This document shows, piece after piece, positions 26,948-34,912 of a stretch of 64,000 nt of DNA (position 1 is the stretch's first letter; every line of letters begins with the position of its first letter). Origin of the DNA: Clostridium_AI sp964409685 (GTDB lineage Bacteria; Bacillota; Clostridia; Lachnospirales; Lachnospiraceae); assembly GCA_964409685.1 (NCBI GenBank), contig CAYPEJ010000007.1, forward strand, positions 62,001-126,000, in the 5' to 3' direction. Made by a program: the position numbers and the translations under genes. The notes beneath the pieces were generated by a model. It was given only the letters and a program-made list of their open reading frames with translations. It searched no databases and was not told the DNA's origin.

Positions 26948-28915
26948 CTAGCAGATCTCTGCCCCAGCTGGCATCTTCTTCTCAGGAACCATAAGTGCTA
27001 ACTCACCATTTTCGTCTTCTGCACAAAGTAACATACCTTCTGAAACCACACCAGCAAGTTTTGCAGGTTTCAAGTTTACAAGAACCATAACTTTCTTACC
27101 AACCATTTCTTCTGCTGTATAATGTGCTTTGATACCAGACACGATTTGTTTTACTTGGCTGCCAATCTTAACTTGAGAGCAAAGAAGTTTCTTAGATTTC
27201 TTCACTTCTTCACAAGCAATGATTTCACCAACTTGGAACTGCATTTTCATAAAATCATCATAAGTGATTTCTTCTTTTGCTTCTATGTCAATTACTGTTT
27301 CCTCACTGGCAACTGTATCTTCTTGTGTTTTAACTTCTTCTGCTGCTTTCTTTTCTTCCACTTTTTCTAATACCTCTTTTAAATCTAGTCTTGCAAATAA
27401 GATTTCTGGTTTTTCTACTACTTTTGTACCAGAAACATATTTACCATATTCCTTCATATCTTCTAATTCTCTCTTAGAAGTATTCAACTGTGCTAAAATC
27501 TTAGCGGATGTCTCAGGCATGAAAGGTTCTAATAAGCTTGCGCCAACTGTAATGCTTTCTACTAAATTGTAAAGAACAGTTTCAAGTCTTGCCTTCTTAT
27601 CTTCCTCTTTCGCTAATGCCCAAGGCATTGTTTCATCAATATATTTGTTGCAACGTTTAAATAAAGTAAAGATTTCAGAAATGGCATCTGCTACTCTTAG
27701 TTTATCCATTTTCGCTACTGCTTTACCTGGTGTTTCTAATGTTAGAGCGATTAACTCATCATCTACCGCTTCCTTTACACCCGCATTATTTACCACACCA
27801 CCAAAATACTTATTACTCATGGAGATTGTTCTATTTACTAAGTTACCAAGTGTATTGGCAAGGTCAGAGTTAAGACGTTCTACCATTAACTCCCATGTAA
27901 TAACACCATCATTTTCAAATGGCATTTCATGTAATACAAAGTAACGAACTGCATCTACACCAAAGAGATCTACTAAATCATCTGCATAAAGCACGTTCCC
28001 TTTGGATTTACTCATCTTTCCATCGCCTTGTAATAACCAAGGGTGACCAAATACTTGTTTTGGTAATGGTAAATCTAATGCCATTAACATAATTGGCCAA
28101 TAAATTGTATGGAATCTTAAAATATCCTTACCAATTAAGTGTAAATCTGCTGGCCAGAATTTTTCGTATAACTCACCACTGTTTCCATCTACATCATAAT
28201 CTAAACCTGTGATGTAGTTGCTTAGTGCATCTAACCAAACATATACAACGTGTTTGTCATCAAAATCAACTGGAATACCCCATTTGAAAGATGTTCTGGA
28301 TACACATAAATCTTGCAATCCTGGTAATAAAAAGTTATTCATCATCTCATTTTTACGAGATTCTGGTTGAATAAATTCTGGATGTGTGTTGATATGGTTG
28401 ATTAATTTATCTGTATATTTGCTTAATTTTAAGAAATATGCTTCTTCTTTCGCTGGATGACATTCCGTGCCACAGTCTGGACATTTTCCATCTACTAATT
28501 GGGAAGGTGTGAAGAAGGCTTCACATGGAGTACAATACATTCCTTCATAGTATCCTTTGTAAATGTCCCCTTGTTCGTAAAGTTTCTTGAACATTTTTTG
28601 AACTTGTTTTTCATGATATTCATCTGTGGTACGGATAAATTTATCATAAGATGTGTTCATTAAATCCCAGATAGATTTAATTTCACCTGCTACATTATCT
28701 ACAAATTCTTTTGGTGTAATGCCAGCTTCCTGTGCTTTTAACTCAATCTTCTGACCGTGTTCATCTGTACCTGTTTGGAAACGAACATCAAATCCCTGCA
28801 TTCTTTTAAAACGAACGATACTGTCCGCTAATACTACTTCGTATGTGTTACCAATATGTGGCTTGCCTGATGTATAGGCAATTGCTGTTGTCAAATAATA
28901 TGGTTTCTTTTCCAT
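26948..28915 (-). CDS. metG: Methionyl-tRNA synthetase
   Basis: 655 residues. Class I synthetase: the HIGH-type motif is in SGKPHIGNTYE, the KMSKS loop in GKMSKSKGN, and the zinc knuckle pattern in CTPCEAFF...CPDCGTEC. The C-terminal 110 residues are the appended tRNA-binding (EMAP/Arc1p-like) OB fold (MQFQVGEIIACEEVKKSKKL). The start at 28915 (MEKKPYYL) follows GGAGGG; the upstream ATG at 28945 lacks a site. It is controlled by the T-box leader at 29185-29459. Confidence 0.95.
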   Translation of the reverse strand: MEKKPYYLTTAIAYTSGKPHIGNTYEVVLADSIVRFKRMQGFDVRFQTGTDEHGQKIELKAQEAGITPKEFVDNVAGEIKSIWDLMNTSYDKFIRTTDEYHEKQVQKMFKKLYEQGDIYKGYYEGMYCTPCEAFFTPSQLVDGKCPDCGTECHPAKEEAYFLKLSKYTDKLINHINTHPEFIQPESRKNEMMNNFLLPGLQDLCVSRTSFKWGIPVDFDDKHVVYVWLDALSNYITGLDYDVDGNSGELYEKFWPADLHLIGKDILRFHTIYWPIMLMALDLPLPKQVFGHPWLLQGDGKMSKSKGNVLYADDLVDLFGVDAVRYFVLHEMPFENDGVITWELMVERLNSDLANTLGNLVNRTISMSNKYFGGVVNNAGVKEAVDDELIALTLETPGKAVAKMDKLRVADAISEIFTLFKRCNKYIDETMPWALAKEEDKKARLETVLYNLVESITVGASLLEPFMPETSAKILAQLNTSKRELEDMKEYGKYVSGTKVVEKPEILFARLDLKEVLEKVEEKKAAEEVKTQEDTVASEETVIDIEAKEEITYDDFMKMQFQVGEIIACEEVKKSKKLLCSQVKIGSQVKQIVSGIKAHYTAEEMVGKKVMVLVNLKPAKLAGVVSEGMLLCAEDENGELALMVPEKKMPAGAEIC

Positions 28916-28987
28916 TTCTTTATTCCCTCCTAGATTATGAAACACTGAAACTTCTTTTGAAAATCAGTTTAACCTTCTAATACAGAA

Positions 28988-29047
28988 CAAAGTGCGTGTT
29001 CCACACACTCTTGCGTCTTTTGTTTACTACAAGGAACACACACTTTG
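28988..29047 (-). repeat. Hairpin in the metG 5' leader
   Basis: On the minus strand two 15-base arms, CAAAGTGTGTGTTCC and GGAACACGCACTTTG, pair with one G-U. It lies between the T-box terminator and the metG ribosome binding site, next to the repeat at 29096-29176. Confidence 0.5.
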
Positions 29048-29095
29048 CCGCACCGAGGGGGATTCGCTGTTTTTCAAGCGAATATCTTCCTTTCC

Positions 29096-29176
29096 CCCGA
29101 GTGTGCATCCTGCCCCTGCTTTTTAGGGGCTATTTTAATTTATAGGAAATGTAGCGAAGCGGAATTTCCTATAAAT
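29096..29176. repeat. Dispersed structured repeat, copy 2
   Basis: It has the hairpin GCCCCT/AGGGGC followed by a 14-bp perfect inverted repeat, AATTTATAGGAAAT with ATTTCCTATAAATT. Its element order matches copy 1 at 7619-7700. It lies inside the metG leader. A further hairpin (ATTCGCT/AGCGAAT type) at about 29065-29090 precedes it. Confidence 0.6.
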
Positions 29177-29177
29177 T

Positions 29178-29459
29178 AAAAAAACGCCCTTAAATAATAT
29201 TTATTTAAAGACGAGTGTTCCCGTGTTACCACTTTAATTCATTTTAGCCTCACGACTAAAACCTTATCAGCTGCACCTCACAGCTTATCACTATAACGGG
29301 TGACCCCGTCGCAGCCTAAAGTTTCCTCTCGGTGCGCAGCTCCAAGACCATCTTCAATACATCTTCTATTACCCTTTCCCAGCGACCGGGCTCTCTGTGA
29401 ATATATCCTGTATCTACTCTTCTTTTCATTGCCTTTTCAACCATATATGATATCTCTTT
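29178..29459 (-). promoter_or_regulatory. T-box leader (tRNA-Met sensing) of metG
   Basis: The T-box sequence AAAGTGGTAACACGGG is at 29220-29236 (minus strand). It is followed by a 13-bp terminator stem (29185-29197 with 29201-29213) and a T run at 29178-29184. Uncharged tRNA pairing with the T-box bulge would favour the antiterminator and allow metG transcription. Two ATG triplets in GAAGATG contexts (about 29350 and 29362) are candidate specifiers; I cannot decide between them by eye. A 61-codon open frame across this leader is not a gene. Confidence 0.9.
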
Positions 29460-29465
29460 AATTAA

Positions 29466-29494
29466 ACTATATGCACTTTTTTGTTTTTTGTCAA
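29466..29494 (-). promoter_or_regulatory. Consensus sigma-A promoter of the metG T-box leader
   Basis: TTGACA (29489-29494) and TATAGT (29466-29471) with a 17-base spacer, directly before the T-box leader. Confidence 0.87.
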
Positions 29495-29581
29495 GGAACA
29501 ATTTTATTTAGAGAATTGTTTCTCTTTTTTCTTCATATACTGTAATAATTTAACAACACTTCAAGGACGGTTTTTTGTTGT

Positions 29582-31324
29582 ATGAAATTCAAAAAATTTA
29601 TTTCTTTTTTACTCATCTTCTGTCTGATAATCAGTATAACTGGATGTAGTTCTAAGACAAAGGTCATCTACACTGGTGCTGATTTTGATTCCTTTATGGA
29701 GGAATTATTTTTAAATGAAGTGCAAAGTGATAGCGTAACATTAAACTATACCCTTGCCAAACCTGAGAACTATGGTATCCAAAACTACACCCCTACTTTC
29801 GGCTCTTACAGTCAAAAAGATATGAAAGAAAGCCAAAAGTGCGCCAAATCCTACATAAAAAAACTGGACCAATATGATTATGAAACTCTATCTGACGAGC
29901 AAAAAATCACCTATGACATCATCTATAAATATCTAAAAGATCATTGTTACTCCGATAAATTATTTTTATACAACGAAGTATTAAGCCCTACCACTGGTCT
30001 TCAAGCTCAACTTCCTGTTTTACTAGCAGAATTTCATTTCTATGACAAGCAAGATATTGAAGATTACATCATACTACTTAACGATCTAAAACGCTATTAC
30101 ACTCAAATCATCGAATTTGAAAAGCAAAAATCTAAAGCTGGATTATTTATGAGTGATTCATGTGTAGATGCCATTATCTCCCAATGCCAAGCATTTATCA
30201 ATAACAAAGAAAGTAACTACTTAATCACATTATTTAACAACAAAATAGATTCTTACACTGCCCTATCTGACAGTGAAAAAAATACCTATAAAGCACAAAA
30301 TAAAGAAGCAATTGAAAACTCCGTAATTCCCGCCTATGAACTGTTAATTACAGAATTAACAGCCTTAAAAGGCACTGGAAAAAACAACGCTGGTCTATGT
30401 AAATTCAAAAATGGTAAGGAGTATTACACGCAACTGGTAAAAACAACTACTGGTTCCGATCGTTCCATGAAAGAGATTAATAACTTATTAGACGAAAGCA
30501 TTTCAAATGGATTACTTCAAATTGCTACAGTAACTACAGACGATGATAATATCCAGAACAAACTACTCAATTACTATTATCCTCTTACCGACCCCAATGA
30601 AATCCTATGCTATCTACAAAGTGCCATCACCAAAGACTTCCCCGCACTACAAAATGTAGGCTGCGACATCAAGTATGTGGATAAATCTTTAGAAGATTAC
30701 CTAAGCCCAGCCTTTTATCTAACTCCTCAAATTGATAATTTTAATGACAATTGTATTTACATTAATAAAAATAAAAAGTATGACCTTAGTGAAATCTTTA
30801 CCACCATTGCACATGAAGGTTACCCAGGTCATCTATATCAAAACTGCTACTACACCCAAAAGAATCCAGCCCATATTCGCCACATTCTCAATTTCGAAGG
30901 CTATTCCGAAGGATGGGCGACTTATGTGGAAATGTACTCTTATGGCATCTCAGGTCTAGATGAAAATGTAAGCAAAGTATTAATGCATAACCAAGTTGTA
31001 ACGCTCTGTATCTATGCCAAATGCGACTTAAATATAAATTACTATGGTTGGGATCTTGATGCCACCAAAGAATATCTAAAAGACTTTGGAATCACTGATA
31101 CTTCCATAGCAAGCACCATGTTTCAAAGTATGATTGAGGAACCTTGCAGTTATCTAAAATATACACTTGGATATCTTGAACTTAATGCTTTACGAGAAAA
31201 AGCAGAAGCACAGCTCGGCTCTAAATTTTCCACATTAAACTTTAACCAATTTATTTTAGATATGGGACCATGTCAGTTTTCAATCTTAGAAAAATATATG
31301 AATAAGTGGATAGAAGAACAATAA
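29582..31324 (+). CDS. DUF885 family lipoprotein, predicted zinc metallopeptidase
   Basis: 580 residues. A signal peptide with the lipobox SITGC (Cys-22) predicts attachment to the outer membrane face. The DUF885 signature AHEGYPGHLYQN (HExxxGH-like) near residue 409 and a downstream acidic motif (FEGYSEGWATYVE) form the expected zinc site of gluzincin-like carboxypeptidases. It probably trims peptides at the cell surface. Slightly richer in A and C in the coding strand than its neighbours. Monocistronic, divergent from the metG leader. Confidence 0.83.
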   Translation: MKFKKFISFLLIFCLIISITGCSSKTKVIYTGADFDSFMEELFLNEVQSDSVTLNYTLAKPENYGIQNYTPTFGSYSQKDMKESQKCAKSYIKKLDQYDYETLSDEQKITYDIIYKYLKDHCYSDKLFLYNEVLSPTTGLQAQLPVLLAEFHFYDKQDIEDYIILLNDLKRYYTQIIEFEKQKSKAGLFMSDSCVDAIISQCQAFINNKESNYLITLFNNKIDSYTALSDSEKNTYKAQNKEAIENSVIPAYELLITELTALKGTGKNNAGLCKFKNGKEYYTQLVKTTTGSDRSMKEINNLLDESISNGLLQIATVTTDDDNIQNKLLNYYYPLTDPNEILCYLQSAITKDFPALQNVGCDIKYVDKSLEDYLSPAFYLTPQIDNFNDNCIYINKNKKYDLSEIFTTIAHEGYPGHLYQNCYYTQKNPAHIRHILNFEGYSEGWATYVEMYSYGISGLDENVSKVLMHNQVVTLCIYAKCDLNINYYGWDLDATKEYLKDFGITDTSIASTMFQSMIEEPCSYLKYTLGYLELNALREKAEAQLGSKFSTLNFNQFILDMGPCQFSILEKYMNKWIEEQ

Positions 31325-31348
31325 ACCGCCTAATCTAGTCATATAGAA

Positions 31349-31384
31349 AGGAGCTGCACACTAAGTAATTCGTGGGCAGCTCCT
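31349..31384. terminator. Terminator between convergent DUF885 and pckA genes
   Basis: A 9-bp perfect stem, AGGAGCTGC / GCAGCTCCT (31349-31357 with 31376-31384); tails are only moderately T-rich. Confidence 0.55.
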
Positions 31385-31413
31385 CATTATTATAAATTAA
31401 GATATGAAAAATC

Positions 31414-33018
31414 TTATAACTGTGGTCCAGCAGAAACTAATGCTTTACCAGCTTCATTTCCTTCATATTTAGCAAAGTTCTTAATGAAACGTCCAGCAAG
31501 GTCTTTTGCTTTTGTTTCCCATTCTGAAGCATCTGCATATGTGTCACGAGGATCAAGGATGTTTGTATCAACACCTGGAAGTTCTGTTGGAACTTCGAAA
31601 TCAAAGAAAGGAATTTTCTTTGTAGGTACGTTGTTGATAGATCCGTCAAGGATTGCATCAATGATACCACGAGTATCTTTAATGGAGATACGTTTTCCTG
31701 TACCATTCCATCCTGTATTAACTAAGTATGCTTTTGCTCCACTTGCTTCCATTCTCTTAACTAATTCTTCAGCATATTTTGTTGGGTGTAACTCAAGGAA
31801 TGCCTGACCGAAGCATGCTGAGAATGTAGGTGTTGGCTCTGTAATTCCACGTTCTGTACCAGCTAATTTAGCTGTGAAACCAGATAAGAAGTAGTATTTA
31901 GTCTGTTCTGGTGTCAAAATAGATACTGGAGGAAGTACACCAAATGCATCTGCAGATAAGAAGATTACGTTCTTAGCTGCTGGAGCAGATGAAATTGGGC
32001 GAACAATATTGTCAATGTGGTCGATTGGATAAGATACACGTGTATTTTCTGTTACACTCTTATCATTGAAATCAATTTTTCCATCTTCTGCGATTGTAAC
32101 GTTTTCTAATAAAGCATTACGTTTGATTGCATTGTAGATGTCTGGTTCAGATTCTTTATCAAGGTTGATAACTTTAGCGTAGCATCCACCTTCGAAGTTG
32201 AATACACCATTATCATCCCATCCATGTTCGTCATCACCGATAAGAAGACGTTTTGGATCTGTTGATAAAGTTGTTTTACCTGTTCCTGAAAGACCAAAGA
32301 AGATTGCTGTGTTTTCGCCGTTCATATCTGTGTTTGCAGAACAGTGCATAGAAGCAATACCCTTTAATGGTAAGTAGTAGTTCATCATGGAGAACATACC
32401 TTTTTTCATTTCTCCGCCGTACCATGTGTTAATGATAACTTGTTCACGGCTTGTGATGTTAAATACTACAGCTGTTTCTGAGTTAAGTCCTAATTCTTTG
32501 TAGTTTTCAACTTTAGCTTTAGAAGCATTATAAACAACGAAATCTGGCTCGAAGTTTTCTAATTCTTCAGCAGTTGGCATAATGAACATATTTTCTACGA
32601 AATGTGCCTGCCAAGCTACTTCAACAATAAAACGAACTGCCATTCTTGTATCTTTATTAGCGCCACAGAAAGCATCTACTACATAAAGTTTTTTATTGCA
32701 AAGTTCTTTGATAGCAATATCCTTAACTGCTTCCCAAGTTTCTTTGGATGCTTTGTGGTTATCATTTTTATATTCATCAGATGTCCACCATACAGTATCT
32801 TTAGAATTCTCGTCCTCAACAATAAACTTATCTTTAGGAGAACGTCCGGTGTAAACACCAGTCATAACATTAACAGCACCAAGTTCACTTTCCTGTCCCT
32901 TTTCATAACCTTCAAGTTCAGGTTTCATTTCCTCACAGTATAGTTCTTCATAAGAAGGGTTGTATACTATCTCAGGTGTTCCCGTAATGCCATATTTGCT
33001 TAAATCTACTTTTTTCAT
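31414..33018 (-). CDS. pckA: Phosphoenolpyruvate carboxykinase (ATP)
   Basis: 534 residues. Interconverts oxaloacetate plus ATP with PEP, CO2 and ADP. In fermentative anaerobes it often runs in the PEP-carboxylating direction. The kinase-1a/P-loop GLSGTGKTTLS, the metal and oxaloacetate segments MMNYYLPLKGIASMHCSAN and the adenine-side NTGWNGTGKRISI are intact. Monocistronic with a leader of about 155 bases. Confidence 0.95.
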   Translation of the reverse strand: MKKVDLSKYGITGTPEIVYNPSYEELYCEEMKPELEGYEKGQESELGAVNVMTGVYTGRSPKDKFIVEDENSKDTVWWTSDEYKNDNHKASKETWEAVKDIAIKELCNKKLYVVDAFCGANKDTRMAVRFIVEVAWQAHFVENMFIMPTAEELENFEPDFVVYNASKAKVENYKELGLNSETAVVFNITSREQVIINTWYGGEMKKGMFSMMNYYLPLKGIASMHCSANTDMNGENTAIFFGLSGTGKTTLSTDPKRLLIGDDEHGWDDNGVFNFEGGCYAKVINLDKESEPDIYNAIKRNALLENVTIAEDGKIDFNDKSVTENTRVSYPIDHIDNIVRPISSAPAAKNVIFLSADAFGVLPPVSILTPEQTKYYFLSGFTAKLAGTERGITEPTPTFSACFGQAFLELHPTKYAEELVKRMEASGAKAYLVNTGWNGTGKRISIKDTRGIIDAILDGSINNVPTKKIPFFDFEVPTELPGVDTNILDPRDTYADASEWETKAKDLAGRFIKNFAKYEGNEAGKALVSAGPQL

Positions 33019-33180
33019 CTTACACTTAACCTCTCTTTTCTTATTGTTATTTATATAATTTTTATGAGACGCTGAATTCCCATGAAAAAATTATTTCTCT
33101 ATTCACTTTATTATGTAATTATAATTCGACAGATTTTGTGTGAAAATTGTGTAAAAATGTAACTTTCAAAAACCTACCTC

Positions 33181-33189
33181 ATTATATCA
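33181..33189 (-). promoter_or_regulatory. Extended -10 promoter element of pckA
   Basis: TGATATAAT on the minus strand, about 165 bases upstream of pckA. No good -35 is at 17 bases; a TTGACA lies too far upstream (33225-33230). The 33019-33388 gap otherwise holds only AT-rich leader and the MarR terminator. Confidence 0.5.
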
Positions 33190-33323
33190 TGCTAAAACAC
33201 AGTTTATTACCATATCGCTCATTTGTCAACCTTTTCATATACTTGATTTTGGTATTTTTTTTCGCTCTTTTTTTTATAAATTTTGCATTGGTATATTTAT
33301 TCTAAAAACAATGCCCAAAGTTA

Positions 33324-33373
33324 AAAAAATAAATAGTAGATACCCTTTCGTTTAAAAAAGATATCTACTATTT
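33324..33373 (-). terminator. Terminator after the MarR gene
   Basis: A 12-bp stem, AAATAGTAGATA / TATCTACTATTT (33331-33342 with 33362-33373), followed by a T run on the minus strand. Confidence 0.75.
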
Positions 33374-33388
33374 CAATAAATATTTCAT

Positions 33389-33844
33389 CTATTCCTTACT
33401 TTCCTCTTCTCCATACGTATCAATAAATGATCGTACATTTTTTAACGTATTAATAAGAATCTCTACCTGATTTTCTTCAAGGCCATCTATCACGCTATCA
33501 ACCATTCTTTCATGAAATCCTTTATGCTGTCTAAATGCTCGTTCGCCTTTTTCGCTTAAGGATATAAGGACAACCCGCTTGTCTTTTTTGCTCCTTTTAC
33601 GACTTACATACCCTTTCTTTACAAGATTATTTATCGCAATGGTTAACGTACCGACAGTTACCTTTATTTTTTTTGCTAAGGCCGACATATTCTTAGTTTC
33701 TTCACTTCCAATAGCATCAATAATATGCATATCGTTTTTTGAAATGTCTTTAAACTCACCTTGAATTAGAACACGTTCTTCTAGCTCGATGATTTCATCA
33801 AACAAACTTACCAAGAGGTTATTTACTGTATCATTAGAATTCAA
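33389..33844 (-). CDS. MarR family transcriptional regulator
   Basis: 151 residues with the MarR winged helix at about 45-110: helix-turn-helix MSALAKKIKVTVGTLTIAINNL, then the wing RSKKDKRVVLISLSEKG with the conserved DKR. The helices at both ends form the dimer interface. FabT-like regulators of fatty-acid genes look similar, but no fab genes are near. Its own promoter carries a palindrome at the -35, suggesting self-repression. Confidence 0.88.
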   Translation of the reverse strand: MNSNDTVNNLLVSLFDEIIELEERVLIQGEFKDISKNDMHIIDAIGSEETKNMSALAKKIKVTVGTLTIAINNLVKKGYVSRKRSKKDKRVVLISLSEKGERAFRQHKGFHERMVDSVIDGLEENQVEILINTLKNVRSFIDTYGEEESKE

Positions 33845-33879
33845 AATGTTTCACCTACTTTATTAGTTCCATATAAAAC

Positions 33880-33916
33880 ATTATACAATACAAATAAAAT
33901 ACCATCAAGTTTGATG
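33880..33916 (-). promoter_or_regulatory. MarR gene promoter with overlapping palindromic operator
   Basis: TTGATG (33903-33908) and TATAAT (33880-33885) with a 17-base spacer. The inverted repeat CATCAA-GT-TTGATG (33903-33916) covers the -35. Confidence 0.65.
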
Positions 33917-33936
33917 CTTTATGAAACTGAATGAAT

Positions 33937-34182
33937 TTAAGCTTTACGATCAAACGCGGGAACTACTGTATCAAATGTTTCTATCGCCTCAACAGAGTAG
34001 GTATAGGTGCTTATTCCTTCAGAATCCTGTAGTACTTTTCGCCTCCTTTTAGCGAGCAGCTCTTGTTGCACATTGGTGTTTGATAATTGGGAATCTACAT
34101 CCCCCTTTAACTTACGATTTTTAGTTGCATGATAAATTGGAGTTACTCTTTTTACGTTACCAATATAAACATCTGCTTTCAT
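33937..34182 (-). CDS. Small hypothetical protein
   Basis: 81 residues, not recognised. It starts at the ATG at 34182 directly behind a GGGGGG stretch; a longer frame upstream has no site. The sequence begins MKADVYIGNVKRVTPIYHAT, has a basic middle (LLAKRRRKVLQ) and a polar C terminus; no membrane segment or signal peptide. A TGATATAAT extended -10 lies at 34297-34305, giving a leader of about 110 bases with a 12-bp inverted repeat. It is upstream of the MarR gene with 92 bases between. Confidence 0.5.
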   Translation of the reverse strand: MKADVYIGNVKRVTPIYHATKNRKLKGDVDSQLSNTNVQQELLAKRRRKVLQDSEGISTYTYSVEAIETFDTVVPAFDRKA

Positions 34183-34207
34183 CGCCCCCCTAAATTCAAA
34201 GAACAAG

Positions 34208-34269
34208 AGAAAATTATGAATATGCAGTCTTAGCAATATTATTATATGAATATAGTATCATAATTTTCT
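34208..34269 (-). promoter_or_regulatory. Leader inverted repeat of the small hypothetical gene
   Basis: Perfect 12-bp arms, AGAAAATTATGA (34208-34219) and TCATAATTTTCT (34258-34269), between the predicted promoter (34297-34305) and the ATG at 34182. Confidence 0.4.
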
Positions 34270-34412
34270 TTCTTTGTTAATGTTTTCTATAATTTAATTA
34301 TATCACGCCATAAAGTAACAGTACTTTATAATAAAATGAATGTATAAATAGAGAGATTTTATATATATTTTTATAGATTTTGAGATGTGTTTTACAAAAA
34401 TTGGATCTTTAT

Positions 34413-34458
34413 ATAAAAAAAAGAGTTATGCACTTTGCACAAAGTACATAACTCTTTT
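34413..34458 (-). terminator. Terminator of the iorA-iorB-paaK-ACT operon
   Basis: A 12-bp stem (34419-34430 with 34447-34458) extended by an inner ACTT/AAGT pair, followed by a T run on the minus strand. Confidence 0.82.
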
Positions 34459-34461
34459 GGA

Positions 34462-34896
34462 TTAATCATTAATAGCATAAGCCTCTAATGGCTCAAAAAC
34501 TTGCATTTTATTCTCTTCCAGTGCCTTCAACGCCTTCTCTCCATCACTTGTCTTTACAATCATAGAAGCATTGTCTTTTCCAGTTGCCAGTGCATACATA
34601 TATTCAATATTAATATCTGCACTATACAACACTTTTAATAATTTCTGCAACATTCCAACTTCATGTGGCAACCTAACAGCAATTACATCTGTTAGCATTG
34701 CAGAAAAACCATTCTCTTTTAATACTTTTTTTGACTTTTCCGGATCGTTTACAATCATTCGAAGCATTCCATATTCTGAAGTATCCGCTAAACTTAAAGA
34801 AACAATATTTACGTTCTCACGTTTCAACACTTCCGTAACCTGCTCCAAACGACCTTCTCGATTTTCTATAAAAACAGATAATTGTTTTACAAACAC
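34462..34896 (-). CDS. Tandem ACT domain protein
   Basis: 144 residues made of two ACT domains (about 3-70 and 72-140; ENREGRLEQVTEVLKRENVNI and HEVGMLQKLLKVLYSADINIEY). ACT pairs bind amino acids. Genes of this kind often follow paaK in anaerobes, so it probably senses an aromatic amino acid and modulates the ligase or the operon. It is 16 bases behind paaK. Confidence 0.87.
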   Translation of the reverse strand: MFVKQLSVFIENREGRLEQVTEVLKRENVNIVSLSLADTSEYGMLRMIVNDPEKSKKVLKENGFSAMLTDVIAVRLPHEVGMLQKLLKVLYSADINIEYMYALATGKDNASMIVKTSDGEKALKALEENKMQVFEPLEAYAIND

Positions 34897-34912
34897 AGTG
34901 ATTCCCCCTCAA

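Noticed and set aside
29316..29501. A 61-codon frame on the minus strand upstream of metG
   Set aside because: It lies wholly within the T-box promoter and leader; the RNA structure explains the sequence.
33225..33230. TTGACA upstream of pckA
   Set aside because: 37 bases from the TATAAT, too far to form one promoter with it.
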